Shown in pieces: positions 40,620 through 50,660 of a DNA stretch of 64,000 bases. The notes below the pieces were generated by a model. That model worked only from the letters and a program-made list of their open reading frames with translations. It was not told the DNA's origin and did not search any database. The translations under genes and the position numbers were made by a program. The stretch covers positions 3,154,731 to 3,218,730 of the forward strand of contig NC_018324.1 in NCBI RefSeq assembly GCF_000234665.1, read 5' to 3'. The number at the start of each line of letters is the position of its first letter. Positions within the stretch are counted from its first letter, which is position 1. This stretch comes from Leishmania mexicana MHOM/GT/2001/U1103. Its lineage: Eukaryota; Euglenozoa; Kinetoplastea; Trypanosomatida; Trypanosomatidae.

Positions 40620-40620
<1 letters not shown>

Positions 40621-40643
<23 letters not shown>
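40621..40643 (+). repeat. CA dinucleotide repeat
   Basis: An uninterrupted CA run of about eleven units in the probable 3' UTR of the gene ending at 40408. Confidence 0.9.
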
Positions 40644-40650
<7 letters not shown>

Positions 40651-41249
40651 TCGGTATACCCATTCGTTTGTAGACCATGAGTGTCTTGTGTATAAGTGCG
40701 TGCGTGTGTGTCCTTGCGTGTATCTGTGGGCGTCTTCTGCGACTCGACTTGCCGAAATATCTCCTTCTTTTTACTTTTGTCCTCTTTCGTGCCATGCGTG
40801 TTGAGGATGCGCAACCTTTCTACCTTTCTACCTCTCAACCTCTCCGCCCCCATCCCCCGTCTTCCTACCTCTGTGCAGCATGCGCTCATCTCTTCTCTCC
40901 CCCTTTCTTTCTAACGGACTTGTAAGGCGAAGGAATAGAAAGGATGTGCCTTCGAATCTTGTTTCTTGTATCGATTCCCTGTTTTGGCTTTCTTGTGATC
41001 CTCTGTTGCCTTCTGCTGCGTATAACGCATGTGCATGGGTGCGCTGTGCGTCTGCACGCCGCCTCACACCTTCTCTTGGTTGTTCTTTGGTTTGGCCCCC
41101 CTCCCTTCCTGCCCTCTTTTTCCCCTCTTCCTTGCCTCTCTCTTATGAACTCTTCATTCTTTTTGGTTTGCTTGGACAGTGAAAATGCGGGGGTGTCACA
41201 GGGAGGAAAGCGAAGGAAAGCCTCTGCCACACCCCTTCTCCTTCTCATA

Positions 41250-41270
41250 CACCACCACCACCACCACCAC
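41250..41270 (+). repeat. CAC trinucleotide repeat
   Basis: Seven tandem CAC units in intergenic sequence. Confidence 0.85.
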
Positions 41271-41500
41271 GCAGCACCGCACAGACACACAGATATTGCA
41301 TAGAGGTAGTCCCGTCGCCCGCACCCCCCTCCTCCTAACGCCACCACTCCCCCCCCTCACACACATCCTAAGCACGCGCAGGTGATGCTGCGGCTATTAT
41401 GATGGTGTGATGACGAGACGGCGACAACTGTCATTGTTGTGTGCCCCTCCTTTTTCCCCTTTTTGTTTTATCTTGCTTCCAATTCGAAAACAATCAAAGA

Positions 41501-41523
41501 ACACACACACACACACACACACA
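41501..41523 (+). repeat. CA dinucleotide repeat
   Basis: An uninterrupted CA run followed by ACAGACAGAC repeats to about 41541. Confidence 0.9.
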
Positions 41524-43152
41524 GACACACAGACAGACAGACGTACACACAAGGAGGAGCCCGTCCACTGAGCGAGGCGGGGGGGAGTTGAGGTAGGGGT
41601 GTGTGCAAGCACGCTCATGTCGACGCCTCTTTTTCTGTTCCATCACGTACTCCCCTTCCTTCCCGTTGGTGCTGCAGTCTGCGTCGCCGATTCTTTGTAT
41701 TTTATTTTTTTCTTGTGAAGTGTGCGCCCGTGCAAACATGTGTATGTGTGTGTGTAGCGGTGTCTGTGCATCGGTAAGTGTGTGTGTATATGTGCGTCTC
41801 TCATTACACCGTGGCCCCTCCCCTCTCCCCTGACTCCCTTTTCTTTGAGTTTGTTTCACATGTTCCGCGTCCGTTTCTTCTTTGGGTCCCCTTCCCTCCT
41901 CCCCCCTCCCCCTCCCCCCGCCTGGGGTGTACCGTCGATCACAGACGAGGAAAAGAAAAGAAAACGAAAGAGGAATGGACCGACAGACAAACAGCGCGAA
42001 CACAGCAACGTAAAACATTAAGTGAAAACAAGAAGAAACACGCGCACAGCCACACACACACACACGTATGCATGCAGGCACACGGACACACCTTCGAACA
42101 ATACCTCTCGCTCTTTCCCGTCTCTAGCTACTCGAGGACGTGGTTCCGTTCGACTTTATTTCGATTTCATTGTCCACTTTGCCTTGGCTTTCTCCTTGCT
42201 ATGTAGGTGTGTGTGTGTATGTGTGTGGCTGTGGTCGTTGATACATGCTTGCTCAGCTCTTTTGCCGTCTCCCTCCCTCTTCCCCTAAACGTCTATATAT
42301 ATATATGTTCCTTCCCCACCCCCGTCCCTTTTTTTTCGCTCTCTCTCCAGTGTTCCCCACTTTTTCTTTTTCCATCTTTTCTTCGTTCTTTTCGTTTGGC
42401 CACGCCCTCTCGTAACTGATTGCCCTGTCTTTACTCGACTGCACGCACACACACACACACATGTAAGTGTTCTCGTGTGTGTCTGTGCGTTCGCTTTGTT
42501 GTGGATCGTCTTTTGCTTTGCGTTGTTTCCTGTTCCTTCCTTTTTGTTTTTTTTTCCCCCGTCCCCCAGCCCACCCCTTCCATGACGGGATGAGGGTGGG
42601 TACTGGCGAGAAGAGAGAAAAGGGCGCGCGCTAATCGGTGCCGATGGTTTGTAATAGGTACACACACACACACAACACACAACGCACACAACACACACTT
42701 CACCTGCGTCTTTTTTCGACTCTCACGCCTTCGCCCTTCCCCTCCCACGCTTTTTTATAAATTCTGCCTCGTGTTCTCCTCCTTCCTTCGTTGTATCCCC
42801 CCTCCCTCAGCGGCCCTCTCTCCAGTGCTCACGCGCGCCTGGGGGGGGGGCTAGGTGGTCATTGAGGGAACCGAGGCGGAAGGAAGAAGGCGGCAGTGGG
42901 GCGGGGGCCGATGCGCACGAGAGGGTGGACGAGTGTGGAGAGAGGTGAACTACAGCGAGCGCTGGTGCGTGTGCGCGTGCGTTGGTACATCTGACATGGG
43001 TACCCAAAGTAGGAAAATAGAAAAGGGAAAAGGGGCGAGTGCGTGTCTGGCAATGCCCCCTCTCCTGGGCTGTACAACCCTCTCCTTCTTCCTTGCATCC
43101 TACTTTTCCCAGCACGGCCACACTGTACCACCAATGGACTCCATCTTCGATC

Positions 43153-43170
43153 ATATATATATATATATAT
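43153..43170 (+). repeat. TA dinucleotide repeat
   Basis: Nine TA units (ATATAT) in intergenic sequence; self-complementary. Confidence 0.9.
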
Positions 43171-43910
43171 GACCCGTAAATAAGCAGATATACACGCATG
43201 CGCGTACTCGCTAAACAGAAGAAGAGAACCCACTCCGTCTTGCACGGACCGTGGGGTTGGGGGTGCGGGGGGGTGGCTGCTAAGACGAGCGTGCGTGTGT
43301 GCAGCTCTGCTTCTGCTTCTTCCTCCCACCTCAGAGCGTGCGCAGAGCGGAGAGGTGGGAAGGCGCCGTGTCGAGTGTGTTGCCATCTCTCTCCCCGGTC
43401 GCCCAAGTGAAAGCCATCCGGTGCAAGAGAGGAAAAGAGGGAACAGGGGGAGGGGAAGACGCGCCCTCTGTGGATTTCTCGCTGCATCGCCACAGGCATC
43501 TGTGCCAACGTACACTTTCCAAAAAAAAGCGTACACGTGTTGTTGTTCGTGGCTCTCCAACACTTGGTCACACTCATGCACATCTTCACTGTCTCTCCTG
43601 CGTGTTTCTGTTTCTCTTTCTCTGTCTTTTGCTCGTGGATTCGACTCGGGCGGATCGTCAATGTTCGTGTGGCACCACCTCCTCCTCCGCCTCAACACCA
43701 CTGCGCTCCCCGCACACATGCGCGTGGGCACGCGTCTTTTTACAAAGCTGTGTGTACAGCGACTCTGACAAGAAGACACGCGCGCGCCCACGCATTCGTC
43801 CACGTTCTCCCACAACTGGTCCTCGCCATCATCATTGCCCTGCACATTCCTTCACACCACCCTGAAAAGCAACATCGTGGCATCTGCGAGCTCTCTTTTC
43901 CGTGCACTGC

Positions 43911-43930
43911 ACACACACACACACACACAC
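43911..43930 (+). repeat. CA repeat in NAP gene 5' flank
   Basis: Ten CA units ending 24 bases before the NAP start codon at 43955. Confidence 0.85.
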
Positions 43931-43954
43931 GTCGACGACAACAGACCTATAGGG

Positions 43955-44797
43955 ATGGAGAAGGCGAGGGAGATTCAGTCAAAGCTGGATAGCCTCCAGC
44001 AGGAGATGCACGCCAAAGTGGAGGCGTGTGATGTGAAGTACAACAAGGAGAAGAACGCCATCTTCGCGGCGCGCCGCGCAATCGTTGCGGAGCTGATAGC
44101 AAAGAAGGAGATGCCTGCAAACTTCTGGGCGCTCGCCCTCATCGCCCTGCTGCAGATGAAGGACCGTGAGTCGACGACTACACCCCACTTCCTCGGCCCG
44201 TACGATGACGAGCTGCTCAAGACGTACCTGGAGGACATCGAGGTGTTGTACACGGAGAAGGGCCACCGCATTACGCTGCGCTTCAAGCCGAATCCGTTTT
44301 TCGAGGAGACGGAGCTCTGGGCCCAGGCGAGTGAGATAATGAATGACGAGGCTGATGAGGAGGACGACATGCCTCCCGTGGAGGAGAGTTGGGGCTTTTC
44401 AGGTGTGACGTGGAAGAAGGGGCACGGCCCGCAGCTGGACGAGGACGAGGACGAGGAGGATGATGGTGCCCCAGGCAAAAAGCGCCCGCACCCGGGCATT
44501 GGCGACTTGGCTGCCTCCGCATCGTCCTCGACGCAGGGCCCCAGTGTGCTGGAGGTGTTCAGCGAGATGCCCCCCCACCCGGAGGAGGATGAGGAGATGG
44601 ATGAGGAGGACGATGACGCTGTGGCGGATGCCATTGAGGAGTGGGAGGAGGAGATGGCCGACCGCAAGATGCTGCTGCGGATGGTGGAGCTGTTTGTTCA
44701 CCATAACCCTGTCTCCGCCCTGCGCGACGGTGGTGCTGCCACGGCTGGCGCGAGCAACGGTGAGGAGGCGGCCGCGAAGAAAGCGAAGGTGGAGTGA
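43955..44797 (+). CDS. Nucleosome assembly protein (NAP/SET family)
   Basis: 280 aa from MEKARE. The frame is open 40 codons upstream, but that part reads through the CA repeat and is excluded. An N-terminal dimerisation helix (~1-45, IQSKLDSLQQEMHAKVEAC) leads into the NAP fold: MPANFWALALIALLQM (near 53-68), then DDELLKTYLEDIEVLY, HRITLRFKPNPFFEETELW and an acidic WGFSGVTWKKG segment. An acidic tail follows with Asp/Glu clusters near 155-170 and 200-230, and a Lys-rich C-terminus (AAKKAKVE) that could be a nuclear signal. NAP/SET proteins bind histones H2A-H2B or H3-H4 and shuttle them for chromatin assembly. This protein is close to SET in length. It is embedded in the calpain/SMP cluster without evident functional link. 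Confidence 0.93.
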   Translation: MEKAREIQSKLDSLQQEMHAKVEACDVKYNKEKNAIFAARRAIVAELIAKKEMPANFWALALIALLQMKDRESTTTPHFLGPYDDELLKTYLEDIEVLYTEKGHRITLRFKPNPFFEETELWAQASEIMNDEADEEDDMPPVEESWGFSGVTWKKGHGPQLDEDEDEEDDGAPGKKRPHPGIGDLAASASSSTQGPSVLEVFSEMPPHPEEDEEMDEEDDDAVADAIEEWEEEMADRKMLLRMVELFVHHNPVSALRDGGAATAGASNGEEAAAKKAKVE

Positions 44798-45720
44798 GAA
44801 GGGGAGGGGCATGGCTTGCACCCCCCTCTCTGTTCGTGTGTACATGCCGTGAGGCATGTCCTCCGCTCTCGCGTTCTCTTTCTCTTGTTCTGCAGCCGCC
44901 CCCTTCTCCTCGCTCTCGCTTCTTTTTGTTTTGTAAGTGGCGCTCACACGGTCTGCGCGTGTGTGTGTGTGCACACTTTTGTCTGCGTGTGCCTCCCCCC
45001 TTGATAGCGATACACACCCACACCCACACAAGCGCGTGCGCAGACAGTGTGAGCGCATCTTTAACGCCTGTCGGTCGTTGGAGAGGCGTGTGCAGTAAGC
45101 GCACCCCGCCCCCCTCTCTCTCCGTCTCCCTTTCTCCTTCCAACCCCCCGTCTCTCTGCTGTATTTCGCATGGAAAGGCGCCACTGCGCTCTTGACCGCG
45201 GGGGAGCAACGAGAAGGGAAGGCGAAAAAACGAAAATAATGTCCGTGAAGGGCTCTCTCCCTTCTCCCCCCTGATCCGCTGTCCAGCACACACGCGTGTG
45301 CGTGCGCTTTGGCATTCAGCATGGAGGTGAGCAGCAACCCCAGCCACAACGAAAGAAACTCCACAAGGACAACGGCGGGCACATACGCCCCCCTCCCTAG
45401 TCTCCTTTCTATCTTTCTCTGCCATCCGATCCCACCCATCACCGGTCGTGTTGCCATCCCTACCTAGCTCACTCTCTCCCACTCTCCTTTCCTTCTGCGG
45501 TGCACAACAGCAGAGGAGGATTCAACCTCAGCATTGGTGTTGCCATCCCTCGTCGCTGCGCTCCTTGTTCTCGTGAACGGGTACTGGTGCATCTTCGACA
45601 ACCGCGACAGCAACCAAAACAAAAGAAAAACGGGCGAGAGCGAGGCGCGTTGCACATTTTTCGGACGTCATCGAAGTCTTCACGCCCAGCGTCACGTCAA
45701 CAAACAAATCAGCAAGAAGG
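44798..45720 (+). other. Intergenic region
   Basis: 0.9 kb without a supported gene. Pyrimidine-rich blocks and a C/T tract near 45466-45500 precede an AG at 45509-45510. Confidence 0.55.
45466..45510 (+). promoter_or_regulatory. Probable polypyrimidine tract and splice acceptor
   Basis: A tract of CTCTCTCCCACTCTCC type is followed by TGCACAACAG (AG 45509-45510), 210 nt before the ATG at 45721. Confidence 0.45.
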
Positions 45721-46131
45721 ATGGGGGGCTCCAACTCCACCAGTAAAAAGATCATGTACAAGAATGGCAAGCCTACCTTCAAGGGGGATGAGGTGGTGAA
45801 GGGCTTCGAGAGGGACAACGGTCTTCTCTTCCGCATCGTCAAGAGGAAGAAAGGTCATCAGATGTGGGCTTTTTACAATGACACGACGCAGTACAACATG
45901 CGCATTAATGTCACCTTCGCCCCCGGTTGCGAGCTCACCGCCCTCGGGCATACAAAGGTAGTAAAAGAGCCGAGTGGCGAGTGGGTTGCTACCGTCGTCG
46001 TGACGCCCGGTAAGACGGAGATGTTTGTAGAGGGAAAAATCGAAGGCTTCAAATCGAATATGGACGCCTATCCCGTCATGAGCGACGGCAGCGGCAGTCG
46101 TCTGATCGCAGGGGGAGCGGTAACGAACTGA
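45721..46131 (+). CDS. Small myristoylated protein (DUF1935), SMP-1 paralogue, single-acylation motif
   Basis: 136 aa starting MGGSNS (Gly2, Ser6; Gly3 in place of Cys, so myristoylation alone). Strongly similar to SMP-1 two kilobases downstream: both share NGKPTF, a VVKGFERDNGLLFRIV-type block, YNDTTQYNMRI, ALGHTK, EMFVEGKIEGFKSNMDA. The C-terminus differs (SGSRLIAGGAVTN, uncharged) from the charged SMP-1 tail. It is probably a tandem duplicate of SMP-1 that has exchanged the palmitoylated Cys for Gly. This would predict a different membrane destination. Possibly one of the named SMP-2 to SMP-4 proteins, but I cannot say which. Confidence 0.94.
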   Translation: MGGSNSTSKKIMYKNGKPTFKGDEVVKGFERDNGLLFRIVKRKKGHQMWAFYNDTTQYNMRINVTFAPGCELTALGHTKVVKEPSGEWVATVVVTPGKTEMFVEGKIEGFKSNMDAYPVMSDGSGSRLIAGGAVTN

Positions 46132-48072
46132 CCGCGTGTGTCTGTTGTTGACGGTCGGTGGGTGTGCGCATTCTTTTCTCCGCCAGTCGAAGACGCGCGC
46201 TCAAGTTGCCGGACGCATGAAGTGCGGCAGCGCCGCGCGCAACTACAGAGATATACAAGGACGCCCTCAAGATGCAAACGCCAGAGATTTGTATCAGGGA
46301 CGTCACTTGTGTGGCGGTGCGAAACGAACGCTTCTGCTACTGCTTCTGCCCTCCAGTGAACCAGGTGATGGCGAACCTATCTTGGTACCGCGGCACCTTA
46401 TCTTGTCGCCTCCCACGACACCACCCCACCTCTACCCTGATATCCCCCCTTAGACTACATGTGTGCATATGTGTATTTAATATACTCGATTTTCCTGTCA
46501 AAAAAAGTCCGATCTCTGCCTTTTTGGTTTTGTGTTTAAATGGTATGTCCGTCCGCTTGTGCGGGCCGTTTTCCTTCTGCCTTTCCTCCCTCCCCCGTCC
46601 TGCCTCCTCCCTATCGTGTCTGTCTTCTCTGTGCATGTGCGTTAGATCAGAGCGCACGCATTTACGCATACGCACCAGCCCAGCGACACACACACACACA
46701 CACTACACATCTGGTCACATGTTAGCACAGATGGGAGACTCGAAGTGTGTATGTGTGCGTGGCGTTGTTGTGACGCAAACGTGCATGGCCGCGTTTAGCG
46801 TTACTGCTGTAAGGCGTGTGTGTGTAGTGGGGGTGGACGAGGGAGAGGGGGGAGGGGGGGGCGCGCTTATACGCACGCGTGGCCTTTTTTTTTCAATGCG
46901 ATTGCTTGTGTCTAGTGTGCACCGACTTGTTCGGTTTCACCTCCCCGGATTCCCCATGTCTTCTTTTCCGCCCCCTTTTTTTATGCCCTGCCCCGTCCTT
47001 GCGCCTGTGTTTGAACGGTTGACACCAATGCGCACCTCTGTCTGTTTCTTTATCCTCCTCCCTTCCTCTTCGCGGCTTCACGTTCGAGACGTGCATGTGC
47101 TACCACTCGCTGCCCCTACGCGGGAGGGTGTAAGGCATGCACGGAGAGGAAGGTAAATAGGCGCACTGATGTGCCACAGCTTTCTCCTTCTGTTTCTTTA
47201 CGATTACTCGTACGACGACGTTGCCTACCGGCGCCACCGGGCCTTCTATCCATCCACACTTCTGATTTCCTCCACCTCCTCCCAATCACCCCCATTACAC
47301 CTTTTAAGTGCGCCGCCGGCGACTCCAAGCAGAAAGAAGCGCGAGAAGAGCATCCATGAGCACGCGGGTGTATGCGCGCGTGGGGCTGAGGAATGCGACC
47401 AGCGGGTCGCTGTATGAAAACCACCTTCTCACCTTCGCACCTCTCAGCACCTCTACCAGACATCTGCTGACATGCGGCAAGCCTCTCCATGTCTCCGTAG
47501 TCGTTTACCCCCTCTGCAGCTTGCAGGGCGGCCGCTGCCGAGGCAATCCAGTTGCGCAGGAGCTCTCGGTCCCCCTCTCCACCTCCTTTTCTACACCCCG
47601 CATGCCTTGTCCATCTCTTTCGCTCTCCTCCCCTTTTCTGCCTGCATCGTTCTCCCACAACGTACCCGCGTCACTGTGCCCTTCCACCACTACTTTATCC
47701 ACATGCCCATGCATGTGCATGAATAATACCATAAAACACCTGTTGCGCTGGGCATTCGAACCATCACTTCTCCTGCCTCTCTCCTAACCCCCCCTCTCCC
47801 TCCCCCCATTCTCTGCCCTTCGTTGTGGCACCATCGTCACAGCCTGCCATCATTCGACCGCTTTTTCGCTTTCCCTGTTTTTGTGTGCTTGTCTGCTTGC
47901 GTGTGCGTCTGTGTCCCCTATTGCCATAATACACACTCATCATCGTCGGATTGTTTTCATTTTTTTTTTTTGCGCTGCGCTCTCGCGAACTTTCCCTTAG
48001 GCTTATATACCCTTTATTGACGGGTCTCCCCTCCCCCTTCCCTCAGCGCGCACACCTGTGTGTTTCTTCAAA
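46132..48072 (+). other. Intergenic region
   Basis: 1.9 kb without a supported gene. G- and T-rich stretches, CA at 46687-46703, and a long T run just before the SMP-1 splice site. Confidence 0.55.
47951..48000 (+). promoter_or_regulatory. Polypyrimidine tract and trans-splice acceptor of SMP-1
   Basis: A twelve-T run (47959-47971) and further pyrimidines end TTTCCCTTAG with AG at 47999-48000. No AG intervenes from the tract, and the ATG is 73 nt on. The clearest acceptor in the window. Confidence 0.7.
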
Positions 48073-48468
48073 ATGGGCTGCGGTGCTTCGTCTGAGAACG
48101 GCAGCGTCACGTACGTGAACGGCAAGCCCACCTTTGTGGGTGAGGAGGTGACGAAGGGCTTTGAGAAGGACAATGGGCTGCTTTTCCGCATCGTGAACAG
48201 GAAGAAGAGGCAGTGGGCGTACTACAACGACACGACGCAGTACGAAATGCACGTGCTGGTCACCTTCAACGAGGACTGTGACATCAAGGCTCTTGGCAAC
48301 ACGAAGCTGGAGCAGCAGGAGAACGGCGAGTGGGTAGCCTCCTTGGTGGTGTACCCGTGCGAGACGGAGATGTTCATTGAGGGCCGCGTGAACGGCTTCA
48401 AGTCGAAGATGGACGCCCTGCCGCTCTCGGAGGAGTACCGCCAGCGTCAGGGGGAGAAGGAAAAGTAG
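48073..48468 (+). CDS. SMP-1: Small myristoylated protein 1
   Basis: 131 aa from MGCGAS; an upstream in-frame ATG (MCFFK) is ignored because it would bury Gly2. Gly2 and Cys3 are the myristoylation and palmitoylation sites described for Leishmania SMP-1, an abundant protein of the inner face of the flagellar membrane. Nearly the whole protein is one DUF1935 domain, a beta-sandwich: NGLLFRIVNRKK, WAYYNDTTQYEMHVLVTF, DIKALGNTKLEQQENGEW, VVYPCETEMFIEGRVNGF, ALPLSEEYR. Length and sequence agree with my memory of SMP-1. It closes the DUF1935 cluster and is followed by a 4.5-kb gene-free stretch. Its clear splice site and compact 5' UTR fit a highly expressed gene. Confidence 0.96.
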   Translation: MGCGASSENGSVTYVNGKPTFVGEEVTKGFEKDNGLLFRIVNRKKRQWAYYNDTTQYEMHVLVTFNEDCDIKALGNTKLEQQENGEWVASLVVYPCETEMFIEGRVNGFKSKMDALPLSEEYRQRQGEKEK

Positions 48469-50227
48469 AGCGAACAAACCAATGAAGGTCGACAACGAAA
48501 AAAAAGGTGAAAGTAGATGAGAGTGTTTCTTTAGATGCGTGAGAGGGACGGGGATGCAGAGGGGAGTGTGACCATGGGGGTGGAGTGCAACGCCTGTGGT
48601 CGAGCAGAAGCACACTTGGAAGCAGGTGCCGAGAGGAAGGTGTCTGGCGAATGTGGGTGGGGACGGGAGCGAGATGCTGGCGTGAGGGACGGGGCCGGGG
48701 TTTTGGCGCTGGTCCTCTTTTTTATCTCTCTCTTTGAGGCTTCTCCCTCCCCCATCTCCCCCATCTCTCTCTCGAGATCACTGTTCAACTGCCCACGTAC
48801 TCTCAGTTCTTCTTTCTTCACCCCTCCTTTGCCACTTTCCTGTCTGTCCACACCCACGCACGCATGCACAAACACAGACGGACTCCTTTATGTGTGCAAA
48901 GGCCGGAGACGGTAGGAACGGTGTAGAGGTGTGTCTTTGCCTTGGGGTGGTGGTGGTGGTGGGGCGATGTTTGCCTCCCTCTCTCCTCCGCCCCCTCCCC
49001 ATTTCAAACGGGTGGAGTGTCTCTCTTCTGGTTTCCCTGCCAGCGCACCACGTCATCCTCCGCTCGTCGCTGTTGTTGGTGGTGGTGGTAGTCTGTCGTG
49101 TCTTCTTATTCTTGCCGTCTCTCTCTCTCTCTATTTTTTTTTTCGTTTTTTTTTTTGCTCTTCTCACGTGGGTGCGTCCGCCCCGCCGCCCTCTTCAAAC
49201 GAAGAACAAAAAGGTAGAAGACATTCTCTCCTTTATTTATTTTTTTGAAAAAATGTATTTTTTTTTTCCGTTTTCTGTTTGATGTTTTATGTTCCCCACC
49301 TCTCCCCTCCTTTGTTTTCTTTTTTGTTGTTGTCGTCGTCGTCCTTCACTTTTTTTATTGATTACTTTTCGCGGGTATGCCCGAGGGGGAGGGGAGGAGG
49401 GGAGGAGGGGTGCTCAAAGACTCCTCCGCCTTCTTGTTTTTGGTTCGTTTGCCTTGTTTTGTATTTCTTTGTAGACCCTCTTCCTCCCTCCTCTCCTCCT
49501 TCCCTTCCCTCTTTGCCTCCCCCCTACCCCTACCCCTCCCCTACCCCCCTACATCCGTTTCTATGCAGGCACACAGGCATTCACTCATTCACTCACTGCC
49601 ACACACACGCACACACACTTGCATACATGTCTCTCACAGCCGTCTCTGACCATTCCTGCATTTTTACCGTGTGATTGCGGTTGCCTTTGTTTGTGTGCGT
49701 GCGCTCGCGTCATCTTTCCGCTCTCTCTCTAGCGCTAGGTGGAGAGCGGCAAGTAAGTGCGATGGTAGCGCTGGCGATGGGGAAGAGCTCAGAGGCCTGT
49801 GCATACGTGCACACCGGAACGACCCTCATCCCCCACCCTTCTCTTTCCTTTCCCTTTTCCCTTCAGACCTTCAGCGGTAGCGCACGTCTTCGCACACACG
49901 TACATGCATGCGAGTGAGGCCGGCACGAGCAAAGACGAAGGGGAGAGGGAATGAGAGGGTTAAGACGGCGATCAACACGGTAGCTACGAAAGAGGCACGC
50001 AGCACGTCAAAAAAGGGAAAAGAGCATCCACGAAGCAGCGGCGACGGCGCGGCTGCAGCGACGGGAGGAAGTGACGGGAGGGAAAGGTGCCGCAGGACAG
50101 ACGGAAGCGAGAGAGTGAGAGAGAGAGGAACAGCGACGCACCCGAACGCACCAACGTGTGTGCAGGCGCCTGTCAGGAATTAGCCACCACGTGGCAAATC
50201 GTGTGTCGCACGCGCGTCAGGCGAATT

Positions 50228-50247
50228 ACACACACACACACACACAC
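50228..50247 (+). repeat. CA dinucleotide repeat
   Basis: Ten CA units in intergenic sequence. Confidence 0.85.
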
Positions 50248-50527
50248 GGGCCACTGTGCATTTTTTTGCTGCTCTTTTGCTCTTGCGGCGTTTTTATTTT
50301 GTTGGGCGTGTGGGTTGTGTGTGTGTGTGTGGGCTGGCTTTCTTACGGACCCATGTACGTCTGATTCCCTCTCTCTATGTGCGCATCTTTTTCCTTTCTA
50401 CCTCTTCGATGTTTCTCCACGCATGTCTCTCTCTCTGTCTCCCCGCGGGCACCGTCAATGCGTGTGTGTGCTTCCGCTGTGCTTCTTTCTTGTTCTCCAA
50501 AGGTCTTTTATTTCGTTTAGCTTTACA

Positions 50528-50660
50528 TATGTCTATCTATCTATATATACGTATGCGTGTAGGTGTGTATGTGTGTGTGTATGTATGTATATATATATAT
50601 ACATACATACACACATACATACACACACATCTATATATACATCTACATATATGTGTGTGT
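50528..50660 (+). repeat. AT-rich microsatellite block with perfect 42-bp palindrome
   Basis: TCTA, TG, TATG, TA, CATA and CA repeats follow each other. Bases 50574-50615 form a perfect inverted repeat (GTATGTATGT arm, TA centre, ACATACATAC arm, with flanking TG/CA pairs). On RNA this would fold as a long hairpin; on DNA it could extrude a cruciform. Confidence 0.85.

Larger units (their letters stand above)
40409..43954 (+). other. Intergenic region rich in microsatellites
   Basis: 3.5 kb without a supported gene. It holds several CA/TG repeats (40621-40643, 41501-41523, 42440-42460), a CAC repeat at 41250-41270 and TA repeats at 42293-42307 and 43153-43170. The NAP gene's 5' UTR lies at the right end. 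Confidence 0.6.

Noticed and set aside
49518..49550. CCCCTACCCCTA-type repeats that recall telomeric sequence
   Set aside because: The trypanosomatid telomere unit is CCCTAA/TTAGGG. These are only a few irregular copies within a pyrimidine block, with genes on both sides.
49908..50183. A 91-codon basic frame in the gap after SMP-1
   Set aside because: It has an ATG but no good splice signal. Composition is Arg/Lys/Gly/Ser-rich with no recognisable domain; kept only as a note.
50220..50660. Regularly spaced short repeats considered as a CRISPR-like array
   Set aside because: They are dinucleotide and tetranucleotide microsatellites without unique spacers; the genome is eukaryotic.
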